DNA of 64,000 nucleotides. Source: Taxillus chinensis (Eukaryota; Streptophyta; Magnoliopsida; Santalales; Loranthaceae). This document shows positions 56,033-64,000 of this stretch, piece after piece (the stretch's first letter is position 1; each line of letters begins with the position of its first letter). Under the pieces are notes generated by a model. That model was not told the origin of the DNA. It worked only from the letters and a program-made list of their open reading frames with translations, and made no database searches. The position numbers and the translations under genes are program-made. Where the stretch lies: assembly GCA_023512835.1 (NCBI GenBank), contig CM042092.1:27539543-27603542 (forward strand), given 5' to 3'.

Positions 56033-56265
56033 GGACTTTTCGTCCTCGAAAATAAAACACATGCCCAAATGACATAGCAAGATTCAAGCTCAATGTCCCA
56101 ACAACAAAACATCAAACATGGTCACCGATCACACATGTGCAATGCAACTCGCAACAAGCCAAAGGGCTGACAAAATCCAACAACAATAAGCTAGACCACA
56201 TCTCAAACAACATATGCAAAACAAATGCATAAAACATAACTCATACCTCAGGGAAGGTCCTCACA

Positions 56266-56280
56266 TCCTCCCCACCTCAC
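56266..56280 (-). other. Second polypurine-like tract at the gypsy-4 pol stop
   Basis: Minus-strand GTGAGGTGGGGAGGA overlaps the pol stop (TGA, 56277-56279) and is followed by TGTGAGGACC, which looks like an LTR start. The true tract is about 247 bases further on. gypsy-1 has a similar pair. Confidence 0.65.
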
Positions 56281-57380
56281 GACTGATCGCCCTCGAACAG
56301 CTCAGGATGAAGAACCCGCATCTGGCTCTCTTTCTCCCAAGTTTGCTCCTCCATGCCTCGGTGTCGCCATAACACCCGAACTAGTGGGATCGTCTTGCCC
56401 CGCAAGACCTGGTCCCGCTTGTCCAAAATCTCGTGCCGGCATCTCAACAACGGCACCATCATCGCCCAAGTCTATCTCGCGATAGTCCAGGACATGAGAA
56501 GGATCTGGGTGATACCGTCTCAACTGAGACACATGAAACACATCATGTACCCGCGCTAACTCCGGTGGCAAAGCTAACCGATAAGCCACTGCGCCCACGG
56601 TGGCAACAATCTCAAATGGCCCCACAAAACGAGGGGAGAGTTTGGATCCACGTCCAAACCTCCGATGCCCTCGACGTGGCGAAACCCGCAAAAATACACG
56701 GTCACCCACCTCAAACTGCAAGGGTCGACGCCTCGGTCCGCATAGGACTTCTCGCCTACTGCGGCTGTCAACATGCGCTGTCGAATCAGCCGCACTATCT
56801 CTGTGGTCTCTCGAACCATATCGGAACCGAGAACCGCTGTCTCCCCCGTCTGTGCCCAACACAAGGGTGATCTACAAGGCCGCCCATATAGCGCCTCATA
56901 CGGAGCCATCCCAATCGTGGCTTGATAACCGTTGTTGTAAGAGAACTCCACCAAAGGAAGGTGAGTCTCCCAACAACCTCCAAAATCTAGGACACAGGCA
57001 CGCAACATATCCTCGAGTGTCCGAATCGTCCGCTCGGATCGGCCATCCTTCTGCGGATGAAAGGTCAGACCGAGGTTCACCCTGGGTACCCAAAGCTCGT
57101 TGTAATGTCTCCAAAACCGAGAGGTGAACCTCGCATCCCGATCAGATACAATAGACAATGGGACTCCATGCAACCGCACAATAACATCAATATACCTCTG
57201 TCCCAAAGTCCTCACTGGGTCTGTCTCGCGAATCGGAATAAAATGCGCCGATTTGGTCAATCGGTCCACAATAACCCATATAGTGTCGTGTCCCCTGGAA
57301 CGAGGAAGTCCAGTGACAAAATCCATGGTCACGTGGTCCCATTTCCACTCGCACCGGCAAAGACCGCAACTCACCAGCTG
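56277..57380 (-). pseudogene. gypsy-4 integrase core and chromodomain-like tail
   Basis: The core shows the first Asp in VTMDFVTGLPRSRG, the second in [13 protein letters not shown], and Glu in KDGRSERTIRTLED. GMAPYEALYGRPCRSP follows. The C-terminal domain (VGDRVFLRVSPRRG, RLALPPELARVHDVFHVSQL, YHPDPSHV) is open at 56862-56302. The last part of the tail lies in a shifted frame (56462-56277) and ends HPELFEGDQS. Frameshifts near 56830 and 56430 break the frame. Confidence 0.88.
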
Positions 57381-57885
57381 ATCTCGGGTGCTGCGCCTTG
57401 ACCTGTCGACAGGTCAAACACCGCCTCACAAAATCAGCAACGGCCTTCTTCGGGCCTGGCCACCAAAACGCCTCCTCACGGCGTGGTACATCTTGGTCCC
57501 ACCAGGATGTACGGCTAACCTCGACTCGGTGAAATTCCCGAAGAACCTCCTCCTGAAGAGAAGTGGGAACTATCAATCTACCCCTATACCGCAAAGACGT
57601 GCTCTGCATCCTCGGTCCGTCGAAGATACCTGCCCGGTCAATCCTGTCGCGGATGACCTCACAATCAATGTCCCCCAGCTGATCCTCTATGATCCTGTGC
57701 TGCATCTCTGGGACTGCTACAACAACACTGAGGGTCCCTCGCCCCTCGCTGGTCACCATTTGTAACCTCATTGCTGCCAACTGACCCATCATCTCCCATT
57801 CCTTAATGGCACAATGGGCCACCACGGCCCTGCTCTTCCTACTCAGAGCATCTGCCACCACATTACCCTTCCCAGGGGTATACAT
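57381..57885 (-). pseudogene. gypsy-4 RNase H end and integrase zinc domain
   Basis: VVADALSRKSRAVVA marks the end of RNase H. The zinc site has FHRVEVSRTSWWDQD in a damaged His block and RCLTCRQVKAQHPR as the Cys pair. The frame runs to 57187 but leaves the integrase frame near 57370. Confidence 0.82.
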
Positions 57886-57889
57886 TATA

Positions 57890-58423
57890 TCAAACCCGAA
57901 ATCGCAGGTACTCCACCCACCGCCTCTGTCTAAGGTTCAGGTCTCGCTGAGAGAAGATATACTGCAAGCTCTTGTGGTCCGTATACACCACAAACTTCTC
58001 CCCAAGGAGATAATGCTGCCAGCTCTTAAGTGCAAAGATCACTGCAGCTAACTCCAAATCATGCGTGGGATAGCTCTGCTCATGTGGTCTCAACTGCCTA
58101 GACCCATAAGCAATCACCTGCCGCGTCTGCATCAACACACAACCAAGTCCCACCTTGGAAGCATCACAATACACCTCGAAAGGCACACCCTCCTGTGGAA
58201 GAATCAAGATAGGTGCTGAGGTCAATCGTGCCTTCAGCTCCATGAAAGCACTCTCACACGCATCAGACCAAATGAAAGGAACTCCCTTCCTAGTCAAGTG
58301 TGTCATAGGAGCTGCCAACCGGGAAAAATCCTCCATGAACCTCCGATAATAGCCTTGCCAAACCAAGGAAGCTACGAATCTCAAACACATTCGTGGGCCT
58401 CTTCCACGACATGACCGCCTCAA
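57890..58423 (-). pseudogene. gypsy-4 RNase H
   Basis: An open stretch of 177 codons with [43 protein letters not shown] and [15 protein letters not shown], the Ty3 RNase H landmarks, including its catalytic acidic residues. A shift near 57888 separates it from the next block. Confidence 0.87.
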
Positions 58424-58428
58424 TCTTC

Positions 58429-59040
58429 TCAGGGATCCACCGTGATACCCTCCGAAGATACCACATGCCCCAAGAAGTGCACCTGTTGCAACCAGAAGTC
58501 ACATTTTGTGAACTTCGCATACAACCGATGCTCTCGCAAGGTCTGCAACACAACCTGCAAATGCTCCTCATGCTCCCTCTTGGTCGCTGAATAGACCAAA
58601 ATATCATCGATGAACACCACAACGAACATATCTAAAAATGGAGCAAACACCTGGTTCATCAATCCCATAAACACTGCTGGAGCATTCGTGAGCCCAAATG
58701 GCATCACAAGCCACTCATAATGCCCATAGCGACAACTAAACGCGGTCTTAGGGATATCCGCCTCCCTAACCCTCAACTGATGGTATCCAGATCTCAAATC
58801 TATCTTGGAAAACCATCTTGCACCTCGAAACTAATCAAACAGGTCGTCGATCCTCGGCAATGGATACCTGTTCTTCACAGTCACCTGGTTCAGCTTCCGG
58901 TAGTCTATACATAGCCGAAGTGAACCATCCGCCTTCTTGGCGAACAACACTGGAGCGCCCCACGGTGAGCTACTCCGCCTGATAAAGCCTCGCGCCAATA
59001 GGTCATCTATTTGTCTCTTGAGCTCTCTAAGCTCGTCGGT
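58429..59040 (-). pseudogene. gypsy-4 reverse transcriptase
   Basis: The blocks [20 protein letters not shown] (near 58870-58925), [32 protein letters not shown] and the catalytic [19 protein letters not shown] are present. One in-frame stop lies near 58834 (WFQGARWF block region). Confidence 0.88.
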
Positions 59041-59680
59041 GCCATCCTGTAGGCCGCTAACCTGATCGGTGTTGTCCCTGGCAACAACTCGATCGAAAAC
59101 TCTACCTCCCTCACGGGTGGCAAACCGACCAAGTCCTCGGGAAACACATCCGGGAACCGATCTACAATGGGTGGCAAAACAGCCTTCCCCCTCTCTCCTC
59201 CGTCAACCAATGTCAAGCTGGCTAACCGGTGGGTCACATCACCCCACCCATGCCTCAATGGTCCCAACCTGCATGCCTCCTCAGTCCACTCACCCACAAA
59301 GACACCCCGCGTGCCCCCTGGTGTGAGGAACGTCACACGCCGTCGAAAACAATCAATCTTGGCCTCCACGGAGACCAACCAGTCCATACCCAGGATAACA
59401 TCAAAATCATCTAACTCCATGATATACAAATCACACAACAGGTTAACACCCCCAAGTGTTACCTGACAAGCACGACAGATACTCTCAAGTATCACAATTC
59501 CACCCAAAGGTGAAGCAACCATCGAGACCGACTCACCGTCTCCTGGTCTAACTCTAATCCAACCACCGTAGCATACGAAATAAAAGAATGGGTAGCACCA
59601 GTATCAATCAAAACTGAACAAATAGTATGAGAAATGATGATGGTACCTCTCACCACTGAAGGTCCTGCTCCTGCCTCATC
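59041..59680 (-). pseudogene. gypsy-4 protease
   Basis: The aspartic protease motif SVLIDTGATHSFISYA (about 59570-59620) and the MDWLVSVEAKIDCFRR block (59345-59395) are present. A one-base shift near 59500 divides the frame. Confidence 0.85.
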
Positions 59681-61022
59681 CATTGGTGGAACCTCTGCCT
59701 CTCTGCTGGTGAGGGCAAAAGTCCTCCCTCGTGGTCCACTGCCACTAGCCTGGCCCATTGGGGCCTTGCCCCGCTGATCAACATGACCCTGTGCCTCCCG
59801 TTGAGGCTGCTGCACCGCAGGTCGCGTCTGCGTGCTCTGTGCCGGCGGCACTGACCTCTGAGATGGAGCCCCACTCCTCTGTCCGTGATCTCTCGGACGA
59901 GGGCCTACACTGCTGGTTGAGCTAAGGGTAACACATTCCCTAGCTCCATGCCCCACTTTCCCGCATCGGAAGCAGGTCATCTTTTTCCTTGGGCAGTCTC
60001 TCGAGACATGCCCGGTCAAACCACAACTCCAACGGGTCCCTGGCCTCCTGGCTGGATGAACTCTCACGGGGTCCCACCGCCTGGCTAGAAACCCTCTGCA
60101 CCTGCCTCCTCTCAGGCTGAGCGGCACTGCTCTCCCCACTCTGCCTCTTCTTGCTCGGACCTGCCGAACCGCCCGGCCTCTGGGCTCTCGCCTGATCCTG
60201 ACCTCGCTCAATAATGATCGCCTTGTCGACCGCCTCCCGTAGCCGGTCAACCGCATCGGTTCCACTGTCTTTTCAAAGATGGCCTCAAGCCCTGAATGAA
60301 GTCCTGCGTCTTCCGGCCTTCCTTTTCCCAAGACTCCAGAGCAAACCGCCCCAAATCTGTGAAGGCTTGCACATACTCACCCACAGTCATGCTACCCTGC
60401 ACAAGCTCATAATACTCTCTACGTCGAGTATACTGCAACGAGCTGGGAAAATACTCCCCAAAGAAGCGCTCAACAAACTCTCTCCAGCTCATCTGACTGC
60501 CATGGACAGCTCTAGTGGATTCCCACCACCTGCGTGGGATACCCAACAGATAGTGCGTCGCCACGCGCACCCGCTCCTCATCTGGCACCCCAATCATCTC
60601 AAAGATGTCCTCTGTCCATCTAATCCAGTCCTCGGCTACCTCAGGCCGTGAACCATCCTCAAAAGTCCTGGGTGCATGTTTCGAAATCGTGCAGCCCAAT
60701 CCACTCCTCGTCGTGCTGGCTCTATCACGACCTCCTGTTGGTGCACATCCTGCACCACCCTCGCCTCCTGCTGCTGAGGCTGTGGTGGCTGCTGAGGCTG
60801 CTGTTGCCTCTTCAGCTCATCCACCTCTCTAGCCATATCCCTCATCGAGCCCTGCATACCCTGCATGGCCTCCTGCAACTGAATCAATACCTGAGCCAAA
60901 TTAGGTCCCACAACGGGAGCTGACGATCTCTGCTGCGGGCTCTGCTGCCCCTGGTGCCCCGACTCTATCGTGGGCTCCTCTGCCGGGCCTTGGCCTCGAA
61001 CAGCTCTCCTCGGTGGTGCCAT
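59681..61022 (-). pseudogene. gypsy-4 gag
   Basis: The start is ATG at 61020-61022 (MAPPRRAVRGQGPAEE). A Gln-rich coiled-coil-like part follows (QEAMQGMQGSMRDMAREVDE). The gag domain (AEDWIRWTEDIFEMIGVP, RRWWESTRAVHG) is open at 60699-60247. Two zinc knuckles lie near 59935-60025: the second (CFRCGKVGHGAREC) is intact, while the first has its first Cys changed to Arg. Two frameshifts, near 60680 and 60250, break it. Confidence 0.88.
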
Positions 61023-61481
61023 CACACTGGCCACAACAACAAACAACAAACGATCAATAGCATAAATAGCCATCAAAGGCACAACCGACTTGTAGGTTCT
61101 CACCACACGACCCATAGGTCCATACCATGCATATAGCATCGTGTCCCCCATCAGGGTACACCACATGACCCGTAGGTCCACAACCATGCATATAGCATCG
61201 TGTCACCCCATAGGGTACACCACATCCAGTCCTGGCTCTCACGGCCACGTGCCATCCTGGCACCACATACGAGCACATCACACACAAAGACAATCTAGTG
61301 CCCTATATGCACACAATCATACCACTAGCAATGCACCCTATGTATGCTCCTAGGATGATCTAACTGACACCAACATAACCTAGAATACCTATAAGGACTG
61401 CGTTGATCAGGCGCCCTCCTTATAGTTTTCCAAGTCACATGGAATCAATTAACCACCCCTCACTAACCTAGGTCCGCTAGA
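61023..61481 (-). other. gypsy-4 leader with a tandem duplication
   Basis: Between primer-binding site and gag. ACCATGCATATAGCATCGTGT occurs at about 61122 and 61186 with similar flanks, a duplication of roughly 60 bases. No gene seen. Confidence 0.7.
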
Positions 61482-61497
61482 CCATGCTCTGATACCA
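61482..61497 (-). other. Primer-binding site of gypsy-4
   Basis: Minus-strand TGGTATCAGAGCATGG, a full match to the Met-tRNA type site, three bases from the U5 end. Confidence 0.92.
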
Positions 61498-61500
61498 ACT

Positions 61501-61624
61501 TGTCACGCCCCCGAATTCCAGGGAACCCGGAACCGGGTACATGACTACCCCTTGACCTTTCGGGTGCGGGCAAGGGGAAGTCATGTACCCGGTTCCGGGT
61601 TCCCTGGAATTCGGGGGCGTGACA
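61501..61624. repeat. Palindromic U5-U5 terminus replacing the gypsy-4 5' LTR
   Basis: Positions 61501-61546 are a direct copy of the outer U5 end (as at 53788). Positions 61548-61624, read on the minus strand, are an exact 77-base copy of the same U5 end. The two make arms of 54 bases (61501-61554 and 61571-61624) with one mismatch and a 16-base loop. The outer end is GGGGGCGTGACA next to the TSD. Confidence 0.93.
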
Positions 61625-61629
61625 ACTTT
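61625..61629. repeat. Right TSD of gypsy-4 (ACTTT)
   Basis: Matches 53783-53787. Confidence 0.9.
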
Positions 61630-61792
61630 GCTTTGAGTCTCCAGACTCTACGAGTCTACAGGCCTCTTGCCTATATGTCCTGTGACAGTTCTTCTATGAA
61701 CTTCGACTCTTCGACCCTACGACCCTCGAATCTTCGAGTCTCCAGACTTAGACTGTATTTTAGCAGCTTCATCAAATCCTATATATCCAACA
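61630..61792 (-). repeat. Minus Copia 5' LTR, U3 end beyond gypsy-4
   Basis: It continues the LTR (GAGTCTCCAGACTCTACGAG, CTCTTGCCTATATGTCC) and ends TATATCCAACA, so in sense the LTR starts TGTTGGATATA. The last 111 bases have no partner in the left LTR because of the deletion at 24670. Confidence 0.88.
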
Positions 61793-61797
61793 CTAAT
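61793..61797. repeat. Right TSD of the minus Copia element (CTAAT)
   Basis: Matches 22755-22759. Confidence 0.85.
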
Positions 61798-62940
61798 GAG
61801 CATATATCTAAAGATTTTTATTTAGAAAAACATAGCTAAAATTAAACAGGAAAGTGACCTTGGACACTAGCAGCAGATTCCTATAAGAATATGTTTTCTT
61901 TATTTATGAAAAAAAGTTAGAAAAGTTATAAAATTATTCTCATAACAGAAGTCATATTTAATTTCTTTTATAGTTTGTCCATTATTTCTTAATGTATTAG
62001 GAAGTATTGTTCACTCCCTATAATTATTAAATTATATATAAAAAAATTTCTTATCTTTTACCTTTATATTTTTCATAACTTTCACTTTTATTTTATATTA
62101 AATAATAAAAGTTATTATTAAAAAATAATATAAAATATTATTTTAATGATATAGAGACCGATTTAAAAAATCTATTTTGGTGTATATTTATATAAGAAAG
62201 TAAAAAATTATTTAAATTTGTAAAATTAAAAGTATCTGTAGAAAACTGCTAAATACAAACGAAGCAAAAGTAACAATATACTTGTTCAGATGCTTCTGTG
62301 CCACCTAACCTTATAATGGGTGAAAATCTAGGCTTATCTATTCCTTACCCAAAGGGGATAACCAATGAAAGTAAACTTTTTGCAATCTCCATTTAATTGA
62401 CCGAGCGTTTACTCTTTTGTATCCACAGGTTTAAGAATCTAAAAACATAGATATCGTGCAAATGCTGCATCCTTTAGTATCAGTTGCCATTGAGCGTATG
62501 TGGAAAATACTATTATACCGGAGTCTTTGCCTATACATTGACAGCTTTTGCAAAATCAGCAGATCGATAGTTAATCTTGTAGCAAATAGTTAGTTGACAA
62601 TTATGCGTTCTACTTTTTTATTTGATGCCATCTATACTTTTTTATGCTCTGGAATTTAGAAGGGTGGACGTGCTTCTATAGCACAAATCAATTGTTATTG
62701 TGATGTTGCATATCACTTTATACTTCATCATTTCACCATGAGTGCATTTCATTTGGTATTTTTCATTCTTGTCATTCGGCTTGTCGATGCTTGTTAGATT
62801 ATTATTTAATTTTTAATATTCTACTATGTGACCAATGTAATTAAAAAACCTACATGCTATCAGAGCTGGCTTTGCAGCCCAAGGTCGTGGATTGAGGCCC
62901 CTAACTTAACGGGGGCCCAAAATTTTTTTAAGGTAACTCA
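61798..62940. other. AT-rich host DNA
   Basis: No gene or transposon end was recognised. Near 62890 a short inverted repeat (GGCCCC and GGGGGCC around TAACTTAAC) stands out. Confidence 0.5.
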
Positions 62941-63475
62941 CCTCTTCTCACCTCCCACCTCTCTTACGTCTCACCTTACCTCTCGCCCCTCACTTCTCAC
63001 CGCCCGTGATGCGTTCGACGCCTCATGCTTGGACAACTGGATTGCCGTCGTTGCTCCTTTTCATCGCCGACCTCCACTCTATCCTCGCCCTTGGGCCCCA
63101 AAGGCTCGCTGCTTGGACCCCCTCCACGCGTCCATGCTTCAGCTCTACTCTGCTTTGCGACTGCGAGGTTGTGACTCTTGCTCTCCTCCCCAAGATCTCA
63201 GTCCCCCCGCTCCGCGCCTCCGCCTCAACGGCTCCATCGGCGCCATTGCATCAAGTCCTGTGGTCTTGCCTCTGTCCCACTCTCCCTAGATGGCAAAGAC
63301 CCAGTTGGCCAGTCCCCCCAGCCGGCCAGCCCCCAGATCCGCATCAGCTCTCAGGCCCTCACCCCTCAGTCGCTTGGCCCGCTGCCGCTCATCTGCTCTG
63401 CGGCTCTGCCGTAGTTGGTATGCAACGCTACCTGCCCTCTCTGTCTTAATTTATAATTACATGCCAGATTCCTAA
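62941..63475 (+). other. GC-rich patch with overlapping short frames
   Basis: A clear rise in GC over about 500 bases, with frames of 153 codons (62828-63289) and 147 codons (63006-63449) overlapping in different phases. The translations are Ser/Pro/Leu-rich and low in complexity, and no domain was recognised. It could be a relic exon, a captured fragment or simply a C-rich stretch; a real gene is not supported. Confidence 0.3.
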
Positions 63476-64000
63476 AATTCAATAAAAAATTATAGGTGCC
63501 AAAAAGGCACCACTAAAGAATCTTTGAGAATTAATGCTTTTTTTGCAGCATCTTCAATTGTCGCACAATCTTCTTCCAAATGCTTTGTACAGTAATAAGG
63601 GTTGGAGTTTGTTTTGTTATGTTTTAATTAAGGAAATTTTAGTTTGAGTTATAGAAGCTAACCACCCAATTTCTAAATGAAATATATCGCGTCCTTTCCC
63701 TAAAAGAATTTAATGTATTGTTAATTTTTTGTGCTTTAGTCACTACATTCATTTATGTAAGTTAAAAATTTCAAAGAGTAGGAAAAATGTTCACTTCTAA
63801 TGAATTTCTGTAGATATCTTGCATTGATGGTTTTGGCTCCAACTCACATATGTATAAGATCAATGGTACTGCAAATATCAATGCAATAAGTACTGCTGCA
63901 GAACAAGGTGCTAAGCTCTGATGTTAAAAGCCTTTTGTTGTTTCCAAAGTTTACTCGCTTGAGTTTTCTATTAGAAATGACTTGGTGACTTATGGCATGG
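63476..64000. other. AT-rich host DNA at the right edge
   Basis: No feature recognised. A stretch at 63495-63600 has a faint look of decayed coding sequence, but no family could be named. Confidence 0.4.

Larger units (their letters stand above)
53788..61624 (-). mobile_element. gypsy-4: Ty3/Gypsy chromovirus with an inverted U5 end in place of the 5' LTR
   Basis: On the minus strand: primer-binding site, gag with zinc knuckles, protease, reverse transcriptase, RNase H, integrase, chromodomain-like tail, polypurine tract and a full 3' LTR. ACTTT duplications flank it. The right end is not a normal 5' LTR but a 124-bp palindrome made of U5 end sequence. Coding frames have only a few shifts, so it is younger than gypsy-1 to gypsy-3. 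Confidence 0.9.
22760..61792 (-). mobile_element. Minus-strand SIRE/Maximus-like Copia element, host of the nest
   Basis: Its LTR ends (TGTAGGTCCC-type at the left of each LTR, CCAACA at 61792), its primer-binding site, its gag and matching CTAAT TSDs define one element spanning the whole nest. Gag is split by element X, and the 5' LTR is split by gypsy-4. The pol region and part of the 3' LTR are absent. The LTR end TATTCACCCCCCTCTAG is shared with the plus Copia element, supporting a SIRE-like assignment (inference). Confidence 0.82.

Noticed and set aside
61501..61624. A MITE or hairpin terminator
   Set aside because: Both arms are identical to the gypsy-4 U5 end, and the adjacent primer-binding site and TSD tie it to that element.
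62828..63475. A host gene in the GC-rich patch
   Set aside because: No start context, domain or consistent phase; overlapping frames are low in complexity.

Overview
This window is plant nuclear DNA, most likely from a eudicot with a retroelement-rich genome. It holds one recognisable host gene, a single-exon P-class pentatricopeptide repeat (PPR) gene at 18608-20911. Nearly everything else is LTR retrotransposon: Ty3/Gypsy chromoviruses, SIRE/Maximus-like Copia elements, and a non-autonomous element with an Athila-type primer-binding site. No tRNA, rRNA, CRISPR array or bacterial feature was seen. Species cannot be told from the sequence.

Layout. 1-8223 is gypsy-1, whose left end lies outside the window. 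8229-17144 is gypsy-2, flanked by target-site duplication (TSD) GTTGG and inserted exactly beside the end of gypsy-1. 17150-22754 is host DNA with the PPR gene and a lone Copia LTR (21097-22413). 22760-61792 is one minus-strand SIRE-like Copia element, blown up to 39 kb by insertions and flanked by TSD CTAAT. Nested in it are: gypsy-3 (24671-31097), which itself contains a solo LTR of the X family (28237-29730, TSD GGGTA); a plus-strand SIRE-like Copia element (31098-40652); element X (42188-51598, TSD GACCT) in the Copia gag; and gypsy-4 (53788-61624, TSD ACTTT) in the Copia 5' LTR. 61798-64000 is AT-rich host DNA with one GC-rich patch.

The order of events can be read from the TSDs. A single deletion with its junction at 24670/24671 would explain why the minus Copia lacks its pol and LTR end, why the plus Copia lacks its 5' LTR and gag, and why gypsy-3 lacks most of its 5' LTR.

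Most notable points. (1) Two unrelated retrotransposons, the plus Copia and element X, each carry an extra ORF of the same design: a plant-transposon-protein-like N-terminus, a linker, and a C48 (Ulp1/SENP-like) cysteine protease domain. Each has its own TATA-bearing internal promoter candidate and each is damaged at a catalytic position. (2) Element X and the gypsy-1 LTR share a G-box-rich U3 module although their bodies are unrelated, and another G-box-rich stretch lies inside X in front of its protease ORF. (3) gypsy-4 ends in inverted U5 sequence: its 5' LTR is a 124-bp palindrome, yet it has a clean TSD, so integration appears to have used two U5-type ends.
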